Assembly: GCA_020746875.1 (NCBI GenBank)
Contig: JAGTJL010000003.1
Span: forward strand, 310,001-374,000
Direction of reading: 5' to 3'
Length of the DNA stretch: 64,000 nucleotides
Source of the DNA: Rhexocercosporidium sp. MPI-PUGE-AT-0058
Lineage: Eukaryota > Ascomycota > Leotiomycetes > Helotiales
Shown: positions 56,132 through 64,000 of the stretch, piece by piece
How the letters are laid out: each line of letters starts with the position of its first letter
Numbering within the stretch: the stretch's first letter is position 1
Program-made: the position numbers and the translations under genes
Notes under the pieces: model-generated
Database searches by the model: none
Told to the model about the DNA's origin: nothing
Seen by the model: the letters and a program-made list of their open reading frames with translations, nothing else

Positions 56132-57891
56132 ATGACGAAGCAAGCAGATGATACCATAGGCGAGACCATCGCACCGAACACCACTCATGGTTCTGACGAT
56201 GTAGCATACGAGAAAGGAAACCATGTCAGGAATGGGGATATTGCTGGACAGCTAGTCGATACTGCTATCGCAGCTGATATCACTCCAGAGCAGGAGAAAG
56301 CTGTTCTCCGCCGTGTGGATATGTTTCTAGTCCCGGTCATGTTCCTCTCTTTCGCGTTCCAGTACCTGGACAAAGCTTGTCTGACGGGAGCTGCGCTATT
56401 TGGAATTTTGACTGATCTTGATTTGCTTCAAATGTGAGTACTTTTCCTGAGGAGATGTTAGAAGGATGTACTGTAGTAAGGTGAATTAGCACTAACTTTT
56501 CCAGCGGCTTTAACGGTAAAACCCCTGTCATCAAGACGCAAAGATACTCGTACGCGAGTTTGATATTCTACTGGGGCTACCTTCTGGGTCGTAAGCATAC
56601 ATTCCTCCTCTTCTTGTACGCACACAAACTTACACCATACAGTCTTGCCAGGCGTATACTTCTCCCAGCGCTTCCCCCTCGGCAAATACGTTTCGGTTAC
56701 CATGTTCCTCTGGGGAGGAGTAACAGTCTGCACCGTCGCAGTGACCAGCTATCCAGGTCTCCTCACTCAACGTTTCTTCCTTGGCTTCACAGAAGCTGGC
56801 ATCGCACCTGCTTTCTCGCTCATTACAGCTATGTGGTATAAGCGCCAAGAACAACCTCTTCGTTACGCCATCTGGTATTCTTCCGTAGGAATCGGCACGC
56901 TGATCGGAACGCTTATTCTCTACGGCATTGGTCAGATCAATGGACCCATGGCAGCGTGGCGGTACCAGTTCATGATCATCGGGAGCATCACTTCGGTGTG
57001 GGGAATAGCGCTTTGGTTCCTTCTACCTGACAGCCCACTTACAGCATATTTCTTGACGAAAGAGCAGAAAGTCGTTGCTGTGGAACGTATGCGATGGGAA
57101 CAGATTGGACTTGAGAACAAAACTGTCAAGATGGATCAGATCAAAGAGGCGCTTACGGATCCGAAGACGTGGTTTTACGTCTCTATGACTTTCCTGTGTA
57201 ACTTCACTAATGGTGCTGTGACTGGGTTTGGTTCTATTATCGTCAAGTCATTCGGGGTAAGTACTCTCTCAGTCGAAAGCATGCATACGGACTGACCGTG
57301 TCATAGTTTTCTACCCTCCGAACAATCCTCCTCCTCGGCGGCGCTGGAGTCTGGGCATTCGTCTTCCTCCTCATCGGAGGACTCATCTCCTGCTACGTCC
57401 GCAACACCCGCACTATTATCGCCATGTTCTGCTGTCTCCCTGTCATAGCCGGCAGCACAATGGTCTGGCAATCCGACAGCTGGTCATCCAAAACATCAAA
57501 CCGCGGCGTCCCACTCTGGGGTTTCTACATGATGGCCGTCTTCTCCACGACCTATGTCATGATCCTCGCTCTCATGGCCGCCAATACAGCAGGCCACACC
57601 AAGAAAGCTTTCACCGCTGGTCTCGTGTGGGCTAGTTACTGTATCAGTAACGGTATCGCTCCGATCACTGTGCTTACCCAGGAGGAGAAGCAGCATTACC
57701 CGACGGCGTTCATAATCATTCTTGTTTTTATGACTTTGACGTTCTTGCTTTTGGTGGCGTTTATGTTCTATTTGAGGGGCTTGAATAAGAAGAGGGATGC
57801 TAATGGAGTGGCGAGTCGGGATGCCGCTGCTATGACGGGGTTTAATGATACAACGGATTTGAAGAATGAGAACTTTAGGTTCCAGACTTGA
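56132..57891 (+). CDS. MFS transporter, anion:cation symporter (allantoate permease) family
   Basis: Four exons, 56132-56433, 56505-56590, 56643-57256 and 57307-57891, give 528 aa. The family pattern is RRVDMFLVPVMFLSFAFQYLDK, then YASLIFYWGYLLG, PGVYFSQRFPLGKY, RFFLGFTEAGIAPAF, YKRQEQPLRYAIWYS and LPDSPLTAYFL in the central loop. The second half has NTAGHTKKAFTAGLVW and YCISNGIAP. This is the Dal5/Tna1-type ACS group, which imports allantoate, nicotinate, pantothenate or dipeptides with protons. The substrate is not deducible. The N-terminus (about 55 residues) is hydrophilic. The upstream in-frame GTG is not used; ATG 56132 is the first good start. Confidence 0.92.
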
Positions 57892-58419
57892 GAGATGAGG
57901 AGATTATGTTGCTTAGAGCAATGGCGGCATACCAACTGGAGGGGACTGGCTTCATCATAATATAATTATCATGTCGAATTTCACAATCAATATGAACTTC
58001 CACAGTCGCCAGCTAAGGCTTAATTATTGCTCACAGAATTGATTACAGCACAACTGCCGGAGTTATAGCGACCAATTTTCACAAATGCATCTTTCTTAGC
58101 AGCGACTACCTGTTGCATTTCGTTTTATTTATGACCATTGATTGCCGTCACTTATCCCCTCCGAGCTCATCTCGCGCTTTTGTTTTGATGACCCAATTCC
58201 GTCCGGCCTGAACGGAAATCGTACGAATTAAGCGAGGAATTCTAGTGCGGCAGCACGTGTCATGAACCTCGGCCTGACCAGCGCATCGCGACGGTGATGC
58301 GTTCCAACCTCGCTCATTCACGCATCAACCGCACCACGACGTCCAACTCCCAACACTCCTTTCTTTCTTTCTTTCCTTCCCACACCTCATCTGGCGCACG
58401 CCAGGTGTTGAACCCAGAA
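57892..58419. other. Intergenic region, includes possible longer PEX16 start
   Basis: 3' flank of the MFS gene and promoter of PEX16. An in-frame ATG at 58297 would lengthen PEX16 by 41 residues of low-complexity sequence. Confidence 0.5.
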
Positions 58420-59625
58420 ATGCAACCAACACCAAGCGACAAGCGCCAAACAACGGCATCCCAACCATCGAAAATGGAAACCCTCAAAACCGCCGCTCAC
58501 AAACACATCCCGCCCATCTCCGCGCCTCCCTCCCCACGCCACATTCTGAATCTCTACAGCACATTCATAACAAAAAACCAATCCTCCGTAACGCAGATCG
58601 AATCTGCCCTACGCTCTTTAACATACATAATCCCCGGCCGCTTCCGCGACGCCGAGTTAGCCTCCGAATCCCTCCACTCCTCCATCCAGCTCCTATCACT
58701 CTACCATGACACGCTCCTCACGCGAGCCGTTTCCAAACTACCCGGCATGCCATCGCAGCACCAGCAGAGTAGCCATAACCGGTACACAAAGTTCTGGGTC
58801 GGGCATTCGCGGTTCTATAGGAGGGTTGCGACGGCGCTGGCCGTCGTGCAGTATACGCAGCTGTTATGGGAGATGATGGCGAAGCGGAGGGGGGAGAGGG
58901 TGAGGTGGCGGGTCGTTGTTATATTGGAGGTGCTGAAGGCGGTTTGTAGGCTTTGTTTATTGAGGATTACGAATTCGAGACCGCTTGTTACGCCGCCGTT
59001 GCCGGAGCGGGAGGTTATTCCTGAGGCAGAGGCGGACGGGGAGGGTGAAGGAGTTGATGGGGAGGAGGGGTTCGAGGATGAAGGGTTTAGTGAGATTAGA
59101 GATAGGGAGAGGGAGCGCCCGAGGGGTGAGAAGGAATATAGGATGAAGAGGACGGGATTGAGTCTTCCATCCCTCCCCAACCCGAGCGATATCTCAAGCT
59201 ATCTCCTCTCGAAAGTGCTCACCGCAGACGACATCAAAGCGCCGTCCGCGCTGCTGAACAAAACAGTCGGGTCGGCACAACTAGCTGAGCTCCTGCATAT
59301 CCTGCAGCCGGTCGTGTATGCCGTCGCCATGTCGAGGAGTCGCGATAAGAAGAACTGGCAGCCGTGGCTGCTGGGTCTGAGTCTCGAGTATGCGGCGAGG
59401 CAGCTGAGGAAGGATGGCTTAAGGACGACGGCGCTGGAGAGGGAGCAGTGGGGGAAGAGGGGGTGGGCCATGGGCTGGTGGGCGATGCGGGGCGCGTTCT
59501 ATGAGAATGTTACGAAGGGGTTCTTGCATAGTGCTAGTGAGAAGTTGCCGAGTTTGGTGAGTGGGGTGTTGGATGATTATTTGTATTTGTGGGATGGGTA
59601 TTACTTCAGTACTAGCTCGGAGTAG
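58420..59625 (+). CDS. PEX16: Peroxin-16
   Basis: Single exon, 401 aa from ATG 58420; ATGs at 58297 and 58474 are alternatives. The Pex16 signature is visible: FITKNQSSVTQIESALRSLTYIIPGRFRDAELASESL near the N-terminus, TKFWVGHSRFYRRVATALAVVQYTQLLWEMMAKRRG with the membrane segment, then VILEVLKAVCRLCLLRITN. The C-terminal half has LLHILQPVVYAVAMSRSRDKKNWQPWLLGLSLEYAARQL and WAMRGAFYENVTKGFL. A poorly conserved acidic insert (EGEGVDGEEGFEDEGF) separates the halves. Pex16 is an integral peroxisomal/ER membrane protein that helps deliver peroxisomal membrane proteins. The gene ends 440 bp before the convergent SSXT gene. Confidence 0.93.
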   Translation: MQPTPSDKRQTTASQPSKMETLKTAAHKHIPPISAPPSPRHILNLYSTFITKNQSSVTQIESALRSLTYIIPGRFRDAELASESLHSSIQLLSLYHDTLLTRAVSKLPGMPSQHQQSSHNRYTKFWVGHSRFYRRVATALAVVQYTQLLWEMMAKRRGERVRWRVVVILEVLKAVCRLCLLRITNSRPLVTPPLPEREVIPEAEADGEGEGVDGEEGFEDEGFSEIRDRERERPRGEKEYRMKRTGLSLPSLPNPSDISSYLLSKVLTADDIKAPSALLNKTVGSAQLAELLHILQPVVYAVAMSRSRDKKNWQPWLLGLSLEYAARQLRKDGLRTTALEREQWGKRGWAMGWWAMRGAFYENVTKGFLHSASEKLPSLVSGVLDDYLYLWDGYYFSTSSE

Positions 59626-60061
59626 ACTGTACAATAAATAGACGAATGAACTTAATGCGTTGTTCAATTGCTTGTTTGAGAGAAGGTGGGGTTGAAAAGC
59701 CAGGACATAGGAGGCAGAATGTCACTCTCTGATACCCCGGTTCGAGTCGTAGCTAAGACTGTTGTTATTTCCATTCCATCCATCTCACTCAACTACTTCC
59801 CAAGACCTCCATCTACAGCCATTTCATTTCCAAAATCCCCAATGAGCATATCAAGCGCCTGGTATAATACACCAATAATGCCACCCTTACCCTACCTAGG
59901 TAATCAAACCCCATCAAGCAACTAAAAATAGTGTAGCCCCTCTTTTCCACAACTCCTTTGTTTTGTTCATTTCCAACTCCTAGCATTTTTTTGTACACAC
60001 AACATCTCTCTGACATAGCTTGCGCCGTATACAGTACTCCGTACACTCCTTCAGTCTAATC
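59626..60061. other. Convergent 3' flanks
   Basis: Spacer between PEX16 and the SSXT-family gene; nothing visible. Confidence 0.5.
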
Positions 60062-61958
60062 CTACCGATTCTGACCTAGCCCTTGATGGTTCATGTTCTG
60101 CATATTTTGCGCCATTTGCTGTTGTGCGTTTTGCTGGGCTTGTTGCTGCATCATCATTTTCTGCCGGAGAAGATCATTTTGCAACTTTTGTTGGGAATTC
60201 GGGTCTTGCGTCTGGCCCTGTCCTTGTCCTTGGTTGTGTCCTTGTCCTTGCTGCTGCTGTTGCTGTTTTTGAGCCTGCATCTGCGCTGCCGCGTGTTGCT
60301 GTGCCTGAGCCCTCATAGCCGGATTGACCCCTTGCATTTGCGGCTCTTTCTTCGGATCAACCCCTGGAAATAATGCCTGCAACTTCTTATACTGCTCTTT
60401 TAGAATCTCGGTTCTGTTCTCCTCCTCTTCCACCTTCTTATCGTCTGATTTCTTCTCGTCGGAGTCCTTTGAATCTGACTTGGGTGAGCTTGCTGGTACT
60501 AGGGCGGGTTTAGGAGTGACCATCGGCGCAGTCATAATCGCAGGGTGAGGGGGGATCTGAGAAGAAGGTTTGTGCGATCGATCGGCTATAGCAGCGAGAT
60601 ATGCTAGGTTGGACTGAAGTCGGCGCATACACCTGTGGGCCGTTAGTTTGCGAATCGTTTAAAGATCACAATATAACATACTCGACATATTCTCTCGAGG
60701 ATGGTTTTGCTTTCTCAACTTTCTCTTTCTCAGCCTTTTCCTTCTCTGCTTTCTCCTGTTCCGTTTTCTCCTTCCCCCCTCCCTCTGGTGAAGTAGCACC
60801 TGGTGCAGTTTCTTCCTTTTTCGCCTCAACTTGAGCAGCCTGTATCTTCATGACCTCCATCAAGAGTTCCCGATTGATATCCAATAGAAGCGTCACTCTT
60901 TCCTTCTCTCGAGACTCTGATCCTGGACTTAATGGTGTAGCCATGGCTTGACTAGCATTTGGACCCTGTGGCCCAGGGGGAAAGTTTGGTGTTTGTGGCG
61001 TGAGTATATTCCCAGCCGGAATCTGCTGATTATTGTTTGGCGTTTGCAAATGCGCCGGGTTTGGTTGCTGAGGGGGTGAGAATTGTGATTGCGGACCAGC
61101 GTTGGGAGGGGTATTATGTGGTATGCCTGCGAACGGCGAAGCTCTTGGGCCAGGTTGTGTAGGAGTTGATGAGGGAGGGGGTGGTTGCATGCGCTGAGCC
61201 TGGTGCTGAGGATTCATGTTCATTGAATTCATTGGGAACGACGGCGCACCCGATGTCGGGGGCATGAAGTTCGGTGGGAGGTTGGCGGCAGTTGATGTAG
61301 GTACATTGCCCCCGTATGGGGAGCTCGAATATGGGGTCTGATATGGAGGCACTGTTTATAAGAGGCTTGTCAGCTATGTTTGCGCCAAAAAATGCAGCAC
61401 TGCCACGGGAAGATGAACATGATTGGAAGCTTGACATTGCGCCTTCGAGCTCGATTTGGAAGCCCGGCTGGTCCAGTATAGCACTGACACATGCGGCGCG
61501 TAGAGCAAACAATATGTATATTCTTGAGCAAGCAGAGATATGACACCGTAGGCAGGTCGTCGGAGGAAGATGGGGAGGGGATGGAAGGGGAGGCTCGGGA
61601 TCCGCTTTGTGTGCAACATAAACATACCGTGTCCAGCAGCCATCTGCGCCATACCGTTATTCTGCATCATCCCCATTGCACCCGGGTTCCCACCACCACC
61701 ACCACCCATGTTCGGTCCTGGGGCACCGGGGAATTGCGACTGAGGATGTCCCTGTCCAGGCCCAACGCCATATTGCTGTTGACTATACATCATTTGCTGA
61801 GGCTGACCTAACTGCTGCTGTTGCTGGTGGTGCTGTTGTTGTTGCTGTTGCTGCTGTTGTTGGTGGGGGTGATGGGGTGGTGGAGGGGCGCCATTGGGGT
61901 TGAAGGGCGAAGGACTGTTGGTATTTCCCGGGCCATATCCATAAGCAGGCGCATACAT
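60062..61958 (-). CDS. SSXT-family (SS18/Snf11-like) SWI/SNF subunit, Gln-rich
   Basis: Three exons, 61628-61958, 60682-61351 and 60062-60632, give 523 aa. Across the second junction the SSXT core is restored: VTLLLDINRELLMEVMKIQ, then after a Lys/Glu-rich insert YVECMRRLQSNLAYLAAIADRSH. The same arrangement (two amphipathic helices ending NLxYLAxIAD) is found in SS18/SYT. The rest is low complexity: a Gln/His run near residues 32-50, Pro/Asn/Met-rich middle and Gln-rich tail. SSXT proteins are accessory subunits of SWI/SNF chromatin remodellers and act as nuclear co-activators. The Lys/Glu insert (EKAEKEKAEKEKVEKAK) between the two core helices is long. Antisense frames rich in Leu/Val are shadows of the Gln tracts. 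Confidence 0.85.
61820..61865 (-). repeat. Gln-coding CAG/CAA repeat
   Basis: Imperfect CAG/CAA (with CAC) repeat within the first exon of the SSXT gene, coding a Gln/His run. Confidence 0.7.
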
Positions 61959-62474
61959 GATCGGTCGGGAGAGTCGTCAAGCAGGCAAGACGGATGATAT
62001 GAGAGATGAGATCGCGGGAACGATGTTGATCGGGCCTATAGGGTGCCGGCTGGCATACTTGTTTTGGTTGTACGCCGCGAATGGGGACGGAGTTTCGATC
62101 GAAGAGAGTTGGCTGGCTGGGTCGAGTCGAGCTGCGAGCAATGAAGATGTGCTCGGGACAGGACAGGACGAGACAGGCAAGCAGGCAAGACAAGGTAAGG
62201 TAAGGCAAGGCAACAAACAAGACAAGATAAGGCAGCTGGCAGTAACAGGCGGTTTGGCAGACAGGTGTGTGTCGTGTCGTGTCGTTCAAGCAAGGCCAGG
62301 CCAAGGGTGGTAAGGGCTGGTAGGTTGGACTGTAAGTCTGTCTGTAAGTCTGTACTGTAAGTGGAAGAGTGGCTTCGGTTCCTGTGGTTGGAATTTCACT
62401 TTATGCGGGCCCGCTACGACCCTGCACCAACACCAACGGAGGCGATGCGAGTCTGACAGGGGGAGAAGAGGCAG

Positions 62475-62493
62475 AGAGAGAGAGAGAGAGAGC
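62475..62493 (+). repeat. (AG)n microsatellite
   Basis: Nine to ten AG units in the intergenic region. Confidence 0.7.
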
Positions 62494-63456
62494 TTTTGAT
62501 AGGGGCTGCTACTCCATACAAAGGACAGTACATACGGTACTGTAGGTTGGAATTAGTATTCATTCTCTACTCGACGATCCAAAGTCGAACTTGATCAAAG
62601 CTTATTCGAAGGTTTCATCCGACTCCATAACCTCCTGTGAGCTTTCTCACCGGCTCTATTAGCCAATCAAGACCCTCCGTTCAGAGTATTCCACAGTCGA
62701 GTGGATACGGCGGTAGGTATTGCAGATAATCCGAGCAGCTTGTTTGATCTGCGCTCGTCTCGTATAAGAAAGATTAGCCTAGGCTCGGCAAGCCAGACAA
62801 ACGACAAAACAAACGTCTTCTACCCATAGCCCAAAGACACGCCGCCCAACACTCCCCCATCTCTACTCCTCCTCCTCGTGACAATTATCAAGTGGCAGCA
62901 TTGCCGAGATGGCTTGTTGAAAAATAGATTACAATATAAGAAGTGCTGCGCGGACCTCATTGGAGCAACTGATGTTCCCGACACGTCTGCCCATTACTCC
63001 GCACAACATTATGCTATTATGCTAGCTTCTAGAAAACCCTCCTGGTCTGCGGAGTATTTTCGAAGTGAGTACCCTACAGTACATGTAACCTCGTATATAT
63101 TCTGCGGCTTGGCAGTTGCACCCTGACACTATGGAAGTGGTGACACTCTACGGAGTATGTGTCCGTCCCCTGTATCACGCTTCCGTTTTGGGACGTTTGG
63201 AATCATTTATATACCCATCGAGTTCACTACCCCACTGCCCCTGTTCGACGGTCGTGGCGCTTGTCGGAAACCCTGCGCGCGCGCCATCAATCGTCCTAAC
63301 TCGAGTATGTAAACAGGATGAACCCTTGCCGGTTGTTTCGGGTTCGCGGGTTCCTGGCCACAGACCGTCATAGGAGGGGAACATGAAAAGTATTCCTCTA
63401 CTCATCCTTGTCTCCCCGCGAAATGATATACAGTACTGTACTCAAGTGTTCTGAAG

Positions 63457-63466
63457 TATATATAAG
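63457..63466 (+). promoter_or_regulatory. TATA box upstream of last secreted-protein gene
   Basis: TATATATAAG lies about 200 bp upstream of ATG 63660, followed by a CT-rich leader with CAGTACA and CACC motifs. Confidence 0.5.
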
Positions 63467-63659
63467 AGTAGTTGGAACGCTCAAGTATCGTCCCATCTTG
63501 CTCAGCAGTGCAGATTCTCTTCATCTCTCAACTTCCAATTCCATCTCGGCTGGCCGTCAACCTTCTCTTCACAGTACATCTATCCCAAGCTTCAAAGTCT
63601 CCTTCTCCACCACCTCATCACGCAAGAACAAAAACCGAAATACTCCCTCTTCCACCAAA

Positions 63660-63946
63660 ATGCTCGCCAAAACCCTCTACCTCCTGGCTTTCGCAGCTCT
63701 AGCCATGGCCGCACCCCAGCGCAAGAAAGACGACAACTCCAAACAACAGGCCCGCATCGCGCAGCTCCGTGCCCAGGGCCTTAACTGCAACGAGTCCTTC
63801 AACAGTGGTGGCACCTTCGTCTGCACCGACGGCTTCGGTGGTGACTGGTTAGTGCATCCACCCTGACGTCTACTATCCCCAAGAACTAACCGTGGCATCT
63901 GAACAGCTTCATCAACGTCTTCGGAGAAGGTAACTGCCTGATCTAG
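63660..63946 (+). CDS. Small secreted cysteine-containing protein (75 aa, 4 Cys)
   Basis: Two exons, 63660-63847 and 63907-63946, give 75 aa; the 59-nt intron splits a Cys codon (GTTAGT donor, ACAG acceptor). A signal peptide covers about residues 1-18 (MLAKTLYLLAFAALAMAAP). The mature chain has a Lys/Gln-rich stretch (QRKKDDNSKQQ) that could be a pro-region, then LNCNESF, FVCTDGFGG, DCFINVFG and GNCLI. Four Cys allow two disulfides. It resembles effector-like small secreted proteins by profile, not by recognised family. Without splicing, the last two Cys would be lost and the frame would end WLVHPP. Confidence 0.72.
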
Positions 63947-64000
63947 AGGCTACGCCTGTGCGGCCGCGACGGACACGGAGGGGTCCCTGGAAGCCGGCAA

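Larger units (their letters stand above)
61959..63659. other. Intergenic region of 1.7 kb
   Basis: Includes the SSXT promoter with repeated AGGCAAG/AAGGTAAGG-like units (about 62170-62225), a (GA)n run at about 62475-62493, and a promoter for the last gene. Short frames have no support. Confidence 0.5.

Noticed and set aside
60083..60373. Leu/Val-rich membrane-like plus-strand frames
   Set aside because: Antisense of the Gln-rich tail of the SSXT gene; CAG/CAA tracts read as Leu on the other strand.
1..64000. tRNA, rRNA, CRISPR or insertion-sequence features
   Set aside because: By eye I found no tRNA T-loop (GGTTCRANTCC) in a foldable context, no rRNA, no spaced identical repeats, and no intact transposase.

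Overview
The window looks like nuclear DNA of a filamentous ascomycete (Pezizomycotina; I lean towards a Leotiomycetes-type fungus, which is inference). Genes are mostly 1-2 kb apart on both strands. They carry short introns (about 45-200 nt) with GTRNGT-type donors, CTAAC-like branch sites and CAG/TAG acceptors. Many families are fungal: 2EXR proteins, DUF5672- and DUF6914-like proteins, fungal NUS1, APH-type kinases and small secreted cysteine-rich proteins. I see no tRNA, rRNA or CRISPR. Gene models were spliced by hand; I checked exon phases so that each joined model stays open and is a multiple of three.

Layout. 0-12 kb is mostly conserved cell biology: a truncated Lys/Glu-rich protein, a VPS73-like MFS sugar transporter, a 99-aa orphan, a class II eIF4E, a PPN2-like polyphosphatase, NUS1, an EF-hand protein and Mediator subunit 8. 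12-30 kb holds an F-box-like gene with a frame break, an SDR, an intracellular GH5 glycosidase, a DUF6914-like gene, a 4.4 kb gene-poor stretch, a weak hypothetical gene, a DUF5672 membrane protein and a DHA2-type MFS transporter. 30-45 kb is the accessory part: a MATE transporter with two apparent single-base frameshifts, a 6-Cys secreted protein, a second DUF6914-like gene, an APH-like kinase, a secreted tyrosinase, a secreted intradiol ring-cleavage dioxygenase and a membrane-anchored SDR. These sit among AT-rich, gene-poor spacers. 45-64 kb returns to housekeeping genes (MORG1-type WD40 protein, zinc-ribbon protein, F-box/WD protein, PEX16, an SSXT/SS18-like SWI/SNF subunit). It also has a tandem pair of 2EXR genes (one with a premature stop), an allantoate-permease-family MFS transporter and a 4-Cys secreted protein cut close to the right edge.

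How genes may work together. The most suggestive group is tyrosinase (phenol to catechol/quinone), extracellular intradiol dioxygenase (catechol ring opening) and the neighbouring SDR, with the APH-like kinase next door. The promoters of the kinase and the SDR share an identical 20-bp element inside a longer conserved block. A core of that element also lies upstream of the frameshifted MATE gene. This could be a small co-regulated phenolic-metabolism locus, but that is a hypothesis from position, family chemistry and one shared motif.
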